This document shows positions 9,326-16,971 of a stretch of DNA of 64,000 nucleotides, one piece after another. The notes under the pieces were generated by a model that ran no database searches, had not been told where the DNA came from, and worked only from the letters and a program-made list of their open reading frames with translations. Source of the DNA: Burkholderiaceae bacterium DAT-1. GTDB taxonomy: Bacteria; Pseudomonadota; Gammaproteobacteria; Burkholderiales; Chitinimonadaceae. Every line of letters begins with the position of its first letter. Position 1 is the stretch's first letter. The DNA lies in assembly GCA_019084025.1 (NCBI GenBank), contig JAHRBI010000005.1, forward strand, positions 419,423 through 483,422. Direction: 5' to 3'. The translations under genes and the position numbers were made by a program.

Positions 9326-9946
9326 TTAGAAAAAGCTTTCTTTAACAGTCAGGATGTCACCTGGCTGAACCATATCGCCAGTTTTAACCAACGCGGCCTG
9401 ACCTTGCGGATCCTCTGCGCGGATCACGAAAATTTTATCTTTATCGGCACGTTCCTTGAAGCCACCAGCCAGTGCTGCCGCTTTAAGAACAGTCAAGCCC
9501 GGCTGCCACTGGTATCCACCAGGCGATGCCACCATGCCATTAATATAAAAAGGACGATATTCGTCAATCAGAACGGCTACACGGGGGTTTTTCAGATACT
9601 TTCCGCGCAGGCCATCGGTAATCATGCGCTCGAGGTCACCCACTGTCATGCCCTTGACTCGCACTTCACCCAGCACCGGATAGGGTACCGTACCCGCATC
9701 GGTCAGGCGTATACGCTCACGGCTCAACTCGTCTTCGCCAAACACACGAATGGTGACGACATCGCCCGAGCCCAGTTTGTAATTCGACAAACCCGCTTGA
9801 CTACCACCAGATCGATCAGATACCGCAACATTACCGTCGCGCTTGCCATCGCCACTTGCACGCGCAGAATCTGCAGCCAGTGTAGAAATAGACAGAACAA
9901 GTGCACATGCACCGGTCAGGAGAAACTTAAAGATGCCAGACTTCAT
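9326..9946 (-). CDS. Wza-like polysaccharide export protein (short, SLBB)
   Basis: 206-aa periplasmic or outer-membrane export protein. It has a signal peptide (MKSGIFKFLLTGACALVLSI...), a Poly_export domain starting NYKLGSGDVVTIRVFGE, then an SLBB/beta-grasp domain (FYINGMVASPGGYQWQPGLTV...). It lacks the extra domains and C-terminal amphipathic helix of E. coli Wza, so it belongs to the short EpsE/PEP-CTERM-type export group. The hydrophobic region contains TGAC, but this is not a good lipobox. I start at the second in-frame ATG (9946), which has AAGGGTGG just upstream; the first ATG, five codons earlier, has none. With no long helix, outer-membrane passage may depend on the neighbouring barrel protein (inference). 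Confidence 0.85.
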   Translation of the reverse strand: MKSGIFKFLLTGACALVLSISTLAADSARASGDGKRDGNVAVSDRSGGSQAGLSNYKLGSGDVVTIRVFGEDELSRERIRLTDAGTVPYPVLGEVRVKGMTVGDLERMITDGLRGKYLKNPRVAVLIDEYRPFYINGMVASPGGYQWQPGLTVLKAAALAGGFKERADKDKIFVIRAEDPQGQAALVKTGDMVQPGDILTVKESFF

Positions 9947-10029
9947 ACCACCCTTGTCCATGAGATTGTGTACTAACAGGTAAGTATGTCACTAAATATG
10001 TGACAATTGAATGTGATCCGACCAAATGA

Positions 10030-10058
10030 CAGAGAGCCAACCGCTGGCTGGCCCTCTG
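10030..10058 (-). terminator. Hairpin between barrel gene and export gene
   Basis: A 12-pair stem (10030-10041 with 10047-10058, two G-U pairs, five-base loop) lies just downstream of the barrel gene. The following sequence on the minus strand (TCATTTGG) is only weakly U-rich. It may be a partial terminator or mRNA-stabilising hairpin that lowers export-gene expression relative to the barrel. Confidence 0.5.
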
Positions 10059-10077
10059 CATATTACACCTTACCTGA

Positions 10078-11370
10078 TTACAGGGTACCTGTCAGGCTAA
10101 CCATAAACACGTTCTTGGTGTACGGCGAATTCACATCGCTGGAATCACGCTTTTCATGGGTGTAATCCACACCAGCCTTCAGCCAGCGCTGGATCTTGTA
10201 GTCCACGCCCAGCACTGTTTGTTTGACGGTATCTTCACGACCACCGCGCACAAACTCGGTGTTGGTACGGTTTGCGCCAACACGGCTGCTCACAAAGGTG
10301 TTCCAGCTATGCGTCCAGGTTGCACCCAGCGACTTGTTCACCAGGTAATCACCCACACCGGTGGAGTCGGCGGTTGCGCGTGCGGTATTGACGTCAACAG
10401 TGGTGTACGACAGGGGCGTCCAGCGAACCGCACCTTCCCAGCTCACGCCGCTAAAATCTTCACGGCCGGATGCCTTGCCCGATTCGAACTTCTTGTTTGC
10501 CGAACCAATTTTGAACGTACCGGCAGTCGAAGCGGTCGCCTCCCAGGTTACACCCACCATGGCCTTGTCTTCATGCGTATCTTGCGTAACGGCACTTTGA
10601 CGATAGCGGAAATTGGTGCGACCCAGCTCCACAAACGCTTGCGTCTTGGGGGCAACACGGTAGAAGAACTTACCATCAATGGTGGTGGCGTCGCGATCTT
10701 GAACTTCTGTCACAGTGCGATTGTTCAGATAGCGCTTGTTGACGGTGTTGGCAGAAAATTGCAGACGACCATCTGCACCTTCTGCACCGTAGACTACGTC
10801 AGCAGACAGGCTGCCTTGACGGTAGCGATTTGGCTCGGTGGTCGGGCCTGACTGATTGGAACCGCGCGGATCGACTGTGTACAGCACGCCGGCAGTAGAT
10901 GTCGAGCTCAAACGGGACGAGAATACATTTTGTGCCTGCAGCAGCAGGTTGTTCATGTTGAAGTTGTCAGCAGAGCTGCTGGCGTACTTAACAAAGGAAC
11001 CGCTGTACTGCAGGGAGTAACGGTCACCATCGACAGTCAGATCAGCAGTGGCAGCAGGCGCTACGCTCAGCACATTGGTTGACACTTCGGCGCCAGCAAC
11101 TGCACCTGTCAGGTTGTCGTTGTGGCCTGCCTGCAGCGTCAGGCTAGGGGTGATAAACACCGGGCCGGCAGCAAAAGCCGCGGCCGACTGCTGGCCTGTG
11201 GTTTCGAACTCAGGCGCACGTGCTGCTGCATTGCGCTCATAGGAAGCCTTACCCTTGGCTGCTGCCTGGCCAGGCTGCTGCTCGGCGTTATCAGCAAATG
11301 CCACCACAGATGCGAAAGCTGCCAGAACAGCCACGCAAGATGTACGCATATTCAAGTTTTTCACGTCCAT
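10078..11370 (-). CDS. Outer-membrane beta-barrel protein of EPS locus (EpsL-like)
   Basis: 430-aa secreted protein with signal peptide (cut about residue 26), a low-complexity A/Q linker to about residue 65, then repeating amphipathic beta-strand patterns to the C-terminus. Alternating aromatic/polar strands such as YSLQYSGSFVKYAS and WLKAGVDYTHEKRDS point to a porin-like barrel. It resembles the EpsL/outer-membrane beta-barrel family found next to EpsE-type export proteins in methanolan-type EPS loci. The first ATG is favoured by GAGGG eight bases upstream. It probably forms or assists the outer-membrane pore for polymer exit. The last residue is Leu rather than the common Phe. Confidence 0.72.
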   Translation of the reverse strand: MDVKNLNMRTSCVAVLAAFASVVAFADNAEQQPGQAAAKGKASYERNAAARAPEFETTGQQSAAAFAAGPVFITPSLTLQAGHNDNLTGAVAGAEVSTNVLSVAPAATADLTVDGDRYSLQYSGSFVKYASSSADNFNMNNLLLQAQNVFSSRLSSTSTAGVLYTVDPRGSNQSGPTTEPNRYRQGSLSADVVYGAEGADGRLQFSANTVNKRYLNNRTVTEVQDRDATTIDGKFFYRVAPKTQAFVELGRTNFRYRQSAVTQDTHEDKAMVGVTWEATASTAGTFKIGSANKKFESGKASGREDFSGVSWEGAVRWTPLSYTTVDVNTARATADSTGVGDYLVNKSLGATWTHSWNTFVSSRVGANRTNTEFVRGGREDTVKQTVLGVDYKIQRWLKAGVDYTHEKRDSSDVNSPYTKNVFMVSLTGTL

Positions 11371-11693
11371 TTGTTGAACCCTCTACAAAGTTTGCAATTC
11401 ATTCACCGAGCCTACACAGATTAAATGCACCACATGACGAGAGCATTTATGCGGTCGGAATATTAGTAAAATCTTAATATCTTCTTAACTGCGGGTATTG
11501 ATTTATACCTTGCGGCACTAACTCGCCAGTCAAACAGTGCAGGATATTAGCAGACTTTTGTTAAGCCGTTGCAATGCAACAGAAAAATTCTGTGAATTTT
11601 AGACTATTTGAGCGGACAAAATTAAAAATGACGATGGCAAGTACAATGCGCACTTGCCACCGAAACATTTCTTAACAGAATCCAGGAAAACGC
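11371..11693. promoter_or_regulatory. Intergenic region between lapD and barrel gene
   Basis: This 323-base AT-rich gap separates two minus-strand genes. It should hold the promoter of the barrel-export-kinase operon. A TAAATGC/GCATTTA stem (11422-11428 with 11443-11449) lies in the probable leader. Near the lapD end, GGCAAGT/ACTTGCC (11636-11642 with 11652-11658) is followed on the minus strand by an offset ATTTTTAATTTT, and may terminate the wzy-lapD transcript. No small ORF is evident. Confidence 0.45.
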
Positions 11694-13646
11694 TTACAGC
11701 CAGGCTGCCGGTTTGCCTACCCAGTAACCCTGCACTCCGTTTGCGCCAAGGTCGCCAACCAGTGCAACCATGGCCTCCGTTTCAATCCCCTGCGCAATAA
11801 ATTGCACGCCCAGCGAACCACATAATTTTGCCAGTGCATCGATATATTCGCGATTACTACTTGTGGCGGCGACTTCTCTAATCAATCCACCATCCAACTT
11901 AATATAATCCGGCACCAGATCGCGAATTGCCGAAAGGGCATTTGCATCGTAGCCAAATTGATCAATACCCAGCTGACATCCTTGCTCGCGCATCGCCCGA
12001 ATAAATCGAATATCATCGCTGCGCATTCTAACCATCTGAAACTCGGACAATTCCAGCGCCAGCCGACGTCTGCGTGTTGCAGGCAGGCTATCAATCAATT
12101 TTTCCAGACGCCCCCTACCCTCTGCATCTGCCAGTAGTCCGTCGAGCGAAATATTAATAGCGATCGCAACATCCTCATCCCGTGACTGCAGGCGTCGCTG
12201 AATGATTTCCAGCAGGGCATGCTCAACCTCAACCAGCACGCCATGTCGACGAGCCATAGGCAGAAATTGCCCGGCAGAAATCAAATCTTCTCCATGCCCC
12301 ACCATCCGCGCAAAGACTTCGTAATGAATTACCCCCTCACCCCCAACCGACCGGACAGGCTGGCGAAAAAGTACCCATCCCTTATTATCCAGTGCGTCCT
12401 GCAGGAGAAGCTTCCATGCCGTAGACCCCGTTTCAAGACCCGCACCATCTGCTGCTCGTCTAAACTGCACCGAATCACCATGGAAGTGCTGTACAGCAGC
12501 AAGCGCCATATCGAGGCGGGCCATAATCGCCCCTCGCGACTCCCCTGCCGAGAATGCGGCCACGCCGATTGCATGTGCCTGCATATAATCCTTTTGTTGC
12601 AATACATCTTTGACAGCGTGCTGCAGCAATCTAACCGAATGTTCTAGCTCAATTTCCGGCACATCCAGCACAAGTGCGGCGAGTGTCCCGCCATTCATAC
12701 GCGCCATGATGCGCGCACGGTCTCCCATAATAGTGCGCAACACTTCCGCCAGCGCGCTCAGCAGCGCATCCCCGCCCTGATAGCCCGCCTTCAGGTTATA
12801 GTCTTTGAGATCATCCAAATGGATCGCAACGAGTGCTCCTGATAGGAAGCTACCATCGTCCGCCAGAAGCTCTGCAAATCGCAAATCCAGACTACGACGA
12901 TTATCCAGCGAGGTAACTGCATCATGGTAAGCCTCCTGCCGGTATTGCTCGGCTTTCCCGATTTCCTGATCCAGATAGCCACGAATCTTGCCTATCATGG
13001 CATTCATTGCCACCACTACACGTGATAATTCGCGCGTGGCTGGCGCAAGCAGGATCGCATCAAACCGACGGGAAGAAACTGCTTCCGCCGCTGCTTCAAT
13101 CGCATACAAGGGTGACAGGATTTTTCCCAGTAGCAATCGTGCCAGCAGAATCGATACGCATAAGACCGAAATCAGCCACAAACCAGCCTTGGTACTCGAC
13201 TGCCATAATTCCTGATACGCCAGCGAAGGCTGGCTCACCACCACTACACGACCAAGCTGACGCCAACCTGATGACAACAGTGAGCCGCCCGGCGCTGTCT
13301 GAATTTTCACCATACGCACAAACCAGTCCGGCACACCGGGCTGCGCGGCCGGCAGTGACCGGGTGAGCAGCACTTTGCCATTCGGGTCAAACACCGTAAT
13401 GGAGGAAAAATACCCGCGATCAAACATCGCAGACACATAGGTGTCCGCCAGCACCACATCCTTTTCACCTAACGCACGACTAAGCGGAAAGGTGAGGGAC
13501 GTTGCCGCATCCTGGGCATGGGAGGCGAGCTGAGACTCCACATAGGCGCGGGTCGATTGCATATTGACCCAGAAGAGCCCCAGGTAGATGACTACGAATA
13601 TGGATACCACACCAAGGAACAGTTGCCCGCGCAATGTTCTGAGCAT
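11694..13646 (-). CDS. lapD: LapD-like degenerate GGDEF-EAL c-di-GMP receptor
   Basis: 650-aa inner-membrane receptor with LapD order: TM1 (about 8-28), periplasmic LapD/MoxY-N domain (about 29-152), TM2 (about 153-173), HAMP, degenerate GGDEF and degenerate EAL. The diguanylate cyclase site is ruined (GGTLA at 319-323). In the EAL domain the signature is EVF at 443-445, the usual DD pair is D562-Q563, and AEG has become AQG (618-620). It should therefore bind but not hydrolyse c-di-GMP. The periplasmic tract LLSSGWRQLG with Trp128 matches the region where LapD contacts LapG (Trp125 in Pseudomonas). When c-di-GMP is high, LapD sequesters LapG and protects a surface adhesin. Length is almost identical to Pseudomonas LapD. 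It lies 33 bases after the polymerase gene. Confidence 0.87.
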   Translation of the reverse strand: MLRTLRGQLFLGVVSIFVVIYLGLFWVNMQSTRAYVESQLASHAQDAATSLTFPLSRALGEKDVVLADTYVSAMFDRGYFSSITVFDPNGKVLLTRSLPAAQPGVPDWFVRMVKIQTAPGGSLLSSGWRQLGRVVVVSQPSLAYQELWQSSTKAGLWLISVLCVSILLARLLLGKILSPLYAIEAAAEAVSSRRFDAILLAPATRELSRVVVAMNAMIGKIRGYLDQEIGKAEQYRQEAYHDAVTSLDNRRSLDLRFAELLADDGSFLSGALVAIHLDDLKDYNLKAGYQGGDALLSALAEVLRTIMGDRARIMARMNGGTLAALVLDVPEIELEHSVRLLQHAVKDVLQQKDYMQAHAIGVAAFSAGESRGAIMARLDMALAAVQHFHGDSVQFRRAADGAGLETGSTAWKLLLQDALDNKGWVLFRQPVRSVGGEGVIHYEVFARMVGHGEDLISAGQFLPMARRHGVLVEVEHALLEIIQRRLQSRDEDVAIAINISLDGLLADAEGRGRLEKLIDSLPATRRRRLALELSEFQMVRMRSDDIRFIRAMREQGCQLGIDQFGYDANALSAIRDLVPDYIKLDGGLIREVAATSSNREYIDALAKLCGSLGVQFIAQGIETEAMVALVGDLGANGVQGYWVGKPAAWL

Positions 13647-13679
13647 GAGTCAGGTCTCCTCAAAATGCCTTAACGGGCC

Positions 13680-15173
13680 TCAGCCCCTGCGCCTGCCAGA
13701 TTCATCCATTCCGACCCGGTCGGCAATCCACGCCATCATCACTAGCACCGTCGCAGTCATCGCCGTCGCTGGAATCTGCAGATTGAAATCGACAAGGCTA
13801 TGGAAGATATAGGCTAGTATCGCCATCAGCACACCCAATCCCACACCGCGAACAACAGAACGATACCGCCTGCGCATCACGCGGATTGCCATGCCTGCGC
13901 TGCTGATTGCCAGAACAGCAAACATCGATATCCCGACCACCCCGTATTCGCCAAGCAATTCAAGGTAGTCGTTATGTGCATGATCCCAATAGCCTGACAG
14001 TCCTGCAGGGCTGTAGCGAGGGAAGACGGTAAAGAAGGTACCACCGCCACTGCCGGTGACAGGATAGTCGGACAGGGCTGCTGCGGTAGATCTGGCGGGC
14101 AATAAACGCTCCTCCATGGATTGCTCGCTTGGCGCCTTAATCTTTCGATCTTCATTTGCCTCTTCCAGCGTCATGCGGGTCTCATCCAGCCGTTCGGCCA
14201 CTTTATCGAGCCCAACCCACTTGCCAATAATCACCACATCCACCACAACCAGGCTGACCAGCAAAATTGCCATGGTGCGCGCCGATCGCTTGGCAGCAAA
14301 CATCCAGATACCGCCCGCCACAATCATTGCCGCAAAAAAGCCCGCATTGCCCATGCGCGATCGAGTCAGCACCAGCGCGATCACCAGAATCACCAGCATC
14401 AAACGCATTTGCATTTTTTTGCTCAGTACAAACTGAAGTGCTTTCACCACCGCACGCTTGCGCGTTGCATTTGAGGAGGACTCCAATTGCCCCATCATCA
14501 GGCCAATACCTACAGCCAGGCAGAGCTCGAAATAGCCCGCCGCATTATTTTTGTAAACAAAAGTACCGAGCAGGTAGTCATGATTTACTGCGGTTGTCAG
14601 GAATAAATAATGTGCATGGGTAGAAAACAATATCAAGCCCACCATTGCCTGAAACAGGCCAGAACCCAGCAGGGTATACGCCAGAATTTTTAGACGTGTT
14701 GAATCGCGGATACTCAATACGGCAAATGTAGCGCAAGACGCGTACGCAAAGGCAAGGGTAGCCGCGATACGCGTCTGACCCGGATCAATCGAAAAGGACG
14801 CCGTGAGCGTACCCGGCATGACTGCCCGCCAGTCTGCGGCTGCCTGCGGCGAAAGCATGGCAACAAATGAAATAGGTAGAGATAAGCTTTGCAGATACGC
14901 CAGTGCGCATAAGCCCCACACCAGCATTAACGGTAACTTGAACTGCCCGAGACGCTGAAACAGCAAGGCGCTATGTTCACGCCAGCAAACAGCCACCAGC
15001 ACCCAGGCCAGCATCACCCAGCCCAGCAACAACCCATGTGCCCACCAGCGATTGCTCGCCAGCGGTAACGGCACCCAGCACAGCAGAAACAGCAAGGCTG
15101 CCAGAACCGGCCAATCCTTAAGCTGTGAACGCTCTCCGTCCCTCGAAAAAGATCGCATATCTATATCATCCAC
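13680..15173 (-). CDS. O-antigen ligase/polymerase family protein (Wzy_C)
   Basis: 497-aa polytopic inner-membrane protein with about a dozen hydrophobic segments and one large periplasmic loop (about residues 325-400). The loop ends in the family hallmark HAHNDYLELLGEYGVVG, preceded by GSGGGTFFTVFPRYSP. These features define the O-antigen ligase/Wzy_C (PF04932) superfamily of lipid-linked glycan polymerases and ligases. In this locus it is most likely the EPS polymerase (inference). The C-terminal end is cytoplasmic and basic. The gene is 110 bases downstream of the secreted low-complexity protein, with a terminator between, and is probably co-transcribed with lapD. Confidence 0.85.
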   Translation of the reverse strand: MDDIDMRSFSRDGERSQLKDWPVLAALLFLLCWVPLPLASNRWWAHGLLLGWVMLAWVLVAVCWREHSALLFQRLGQFKLPLMLVWGLCALAYLQSLSLPISFVAMLSPQAAADWRAVMPGTLTASFSIDPGQTRIAATLAFAYASCATFAVLSIRDSTRLKILAYTLLGSGLFQAMVGLILFSTHAHYLFLTTAVNHDYLLGTFVYKNNAAGYFELCLAVGIGLMMGQLESSSNATRKRAVVKALQFVLSKKMQMRLMLVILVIALVLTRSRMGNAGFFAAMIVAGGIWMFAAKRSARTMAILLVSLVVVDVVIIGKWVGLDKVAERLDETRMTLEEANEDRKIKAPSEQSMEERLLPARSTAAALSDYPVTGSGGGTFFTVFPRYSPAGLSGYWDHAHNDYLELLGEYGVVGISMFAVLAISSAGMAIRVMRRRYRSVVRGVGLGVLMAILAYIFHSLVDFNLQIPATAMTATVLVMMAWIADRVGMDESGRRRG

Positions 15174-15248
15174 ATCAATGAACTAACGCCATTGTTATTA
15201 TATCTATACCCACTCATTACGCTGCACATCTGCAACGCAGAAATGACA

Positions 15249-15270
15249 AAGGCGGCCGAGGCCGCCTTTG
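15249..15270 (-). terminator. Intrinsic terminator after secreted low-complexity gene
   Basis: AAAGGCGGC-CGAG-GCCGCCTTT forms a nine-pair GC-rich stem with a four-base loop, located just past the stop at 15284 on the minus strand. The tail TTTGTCATTT is moderately U-rich. Confidence 0.7.
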
Positions 15271-15283
15271 GGATTACTCCGAA

Positions 15284-15877
15284 TTAGCTCGGAGAAGTCG
15301 ACTTGCCGCCGCCGCCGCCGCCAGTTGGCGGGGTCACTACAGGCGGGGTCACACCAGTACCGTTGCCGGCACCAGTCGGGCCGTTACCGGCACCAGTAGA
15401 CTGGCCGTTATTGCCATTTTGCTGGGTCGGGTCATTAGTTTGAGCGGTTTGCTGACCGTTCTGACCACTTTGACCGTTCTGACCCTGCTGGGTTTGCTGC
15501 GCTTGCTGAGCCACGAAAGTGCTGATGGCTGCGCCTGCATTCGGAATCGCCTGTGTGATTGTTGCTTGCGGAACGCCAGCAACAAAAGCAACCACAGCAG
15601 CCTTGGCCGGGTCGGTCACGACGCGGGCAATGGCGGCAACCAGTGTGGAATCAGCCACACGGCCGCTGGTCTTCAGCGAGCTAGCGGTTGCTTGCAGATC
15701 CACACCGGCAGATTGTGCAGCAGCCAGAACGGCTTCAGCCGACTTGCCATTTTGCAGTTGCTGATCCACTTCGGCTTGGATCGCAGCAGCGGTCATGCCA
15801 GGTGTAAATTCGGCTTGAGCGATTGCGCCAAACAACGCAACGGCCAGCAGTGCCGCTAGAGTCTTGTTCATCTTCAT
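15284..15877 (-). CDS. Small secreted low-complexity protein of EPS locus
   Basis: 197-aa protein of unknown family. It has a signal peptide (MKMNKTLAALLAVALFGAIAQA) and an alanine-rich helical domain to about residue 125, with imperfect internal similarity around VLAAAQSAGV and VVAFVAGVPQATI. The C-terminal tail is Q/N/G-rich, then P/T/G-rich (QQTQQGQNGQSGQ..., GAGNGPTGAGNGTG, TPPVVTPPT, a GGGGGG run), ending in KSTSPS. No PEP-CTERM sorting motif is present. The ATG at 15877 has GAGGG eight bases upstream and is preferred to one five codons earlier. It is probably exported and could be a matrix or surface component. A structured leader lies upstream. Confidence 0.7.
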   Translation of the reverse strand: MKMNKTLAALLAVALFGAIAQAEFTPGMTAAAIQAEVDQQLQNGKSAEAVLAAAQSAGVDLQATASSLKTSGRVADSTLVAAIARVVTDPAKAAVVAFVAGVPQATITQAIPNAGAAISTFVAQQAQQTQQGQNGQSGQNGQQTAQTNDPTQQNGNNGQSTGAGNGPTGAGNGTGVTPPVVTPPTGGGGGGKSTSPS

Positions 15878-15892
15878 AGGGAAGGCCCTCAA

Positions 15893-16221
15893 TTTAAATC
15901 AAAATCGACATGCCACCAGGTCTGACACTACATAAATCCGTACTGACATAACTGGTGCGTGTATCCGAGCCGTTCCATATCGCCGGCTCTTGGCGGTTGA
16001 ACGGAACGATACGGAAAAACCAACAGGTGGTCAAGTAAACTATGCATACAAGTACATGAATATTCTGATATTTATAGTCTCCTTCTGAGTGTAAAAATCT
16101 ATCAAAATGCAACTTTACAACAGTATCTTACCTTGCGGTTCAAGATTGTACGCCAGTCCATGCACTTATCATTTTTTTACATCACTTCGCTGCACTCCGT
16201 CCGTCGGACATCATTGCACAT
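15893..16221 (-). promoter_or_regulatory. Structured leader region upstream of the secreted EPS-locus protein
   Basis: This 329-base region has no gene. On the minus strand it can fold several ways: CGTTCC/GGAACG (15971-15976 with 16003-16008) around an inner CGCC/GGCG pair, or GAGCCG/CGGCTC (15967-15972 with 15984-15989). These two pairings exclude each other. CACCAG/CTGGTG (15914-15919 with 15952-15957) forms a further stem close to the gene. The pattern suggests a structured 5' untranslated RNA. It does not match the GEMM c-di-GMP riboswitch consensus that I know. Confidence 0.4.
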
Positions 16222-16896
16222 TTACACATGATGTTCGTCCGACAAAACCAGGACCCCTGTCCAGTATTCATTGAGCGCCGCAACGAGCTCACTCCGAAAA
16301 TCGGGACGAATGGATGCAAAATCAGGTTCGGCAATAATGCGTCCCAAGCCAGGTGGGTAGTCAAGGGACTGCCAGATGCCGCGAGCCAGGGCGTAGGTGC
16401 GCGTTAGCAACGGCACCCCCCTCCCCTGCTCAAACTGCAGTGCCAATTCCAGTTGCCGACCGCAAGCCTCCAAGCCGCGCACCAGATCCAGCTTAAACTG
16501 CCTGAGTGTGGTTTCATCCAGATTGCGTTCCAGCACGCTGTAACTCATGGCATCCAGATGCAGAAACTCCGGGTGCTCATCCAGATAGGCAAGCATACCT
16601 GTCAGAAATCGCCCAACGATGGCTTCACGGGTGCCCGGTATGACCAGAATATCCCGAATCAGACCGAACAGAGCAGCAAACTCTGCGGCTAACAGAGCGG
16701 CAAAGATGGATTCTTTGGTTTTAAAGTACAGATAGACAGTGCCCTTTGCCAGACTGGACGCATCTGCAATCGTGGCGACGGAGGGTAACTGCCGCATATC
16801 TTGCTGGAAACAGGTACGTGCGGCATCCAGAATAACTATTCTGCGGGCGTCTTTGTCTTCTTGCGCGAGTGCGCGAATCGCATTTTTCCGGGCCAT
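16222..16896 (-). CDS. TetR/AcrR-family transcriptional regulator
   Basis: 224-aa repressor-type protein. The N-terminal helix-turn-helix is clear at about residues 20-65 (ILDAARTCF...SVATIADASSLAKGTVYLYFKTKESIFAALL), with the family TVYLYFKxKE recognition helix. The remainder is an all-helical ligand-binding domain of unknown specificity. It is a single gene between the EPS locus and the chemoreceptor. There is no divergent partner close enough to name a target, so it could act on itself or elsewhere. Confidence 0.88.
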   Translation of the reverse strand: MARKNAIRALAQEDKDARRIVILDAARTCFQQDMRQLPSVATIADASSLAKGTVYLYFKTKESIFAALLAAEFAALFGLIRDILVIPGTREAIVGRFLTGMLAYLDEHPEFLHLDAMSYSVLERNLDETTLRQFKLDLVRGLEACGRQLELALQFEQGRGVPLLTRTYALARGIWQSLDYPPGLGRIIAEPDFASIRPDFRSELVAALNEYWTGVLVLSDEHHV

Positions 16897-16940
16897 TCGA
16901 TCATCCAGTTTCCGTCAGGCCCATCATACTACGGAATGCA

Positions 16941-16963
16941 AAGGTGCTGCATTGCAGCACCTT
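16941..16963 (-). terminator. Hairpin terminator after chemoreceptor gene
   Basis: AAGGTGCTGC-ATT-GCAGCACCTT is a perfect ten-pair stem directly after the chemoreceptor stop on the minus strand, followed by a weak U-tract (TTTGCATT). Confidence 0.6.
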
Positions 16964-16971
16964 CTCCTGCT

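Noticed and set aside
4235..15877. Exosortase/PEP-CTERM system linked to the EpsE/EpsL-like genes
   Set aside because: No exosortase (EpsH-type) gene or PEP-CTERM tail is present in the window; only the export-type genes resemble such loci.
15893..16221. GEMM-type c-di-GMP riboswitch upstream of the EPS-locus secreted protein
   Set aside because: The context made it attractive, but the conserved GEMM core (GGACGCAAAGCC-like) is not present on either strand.
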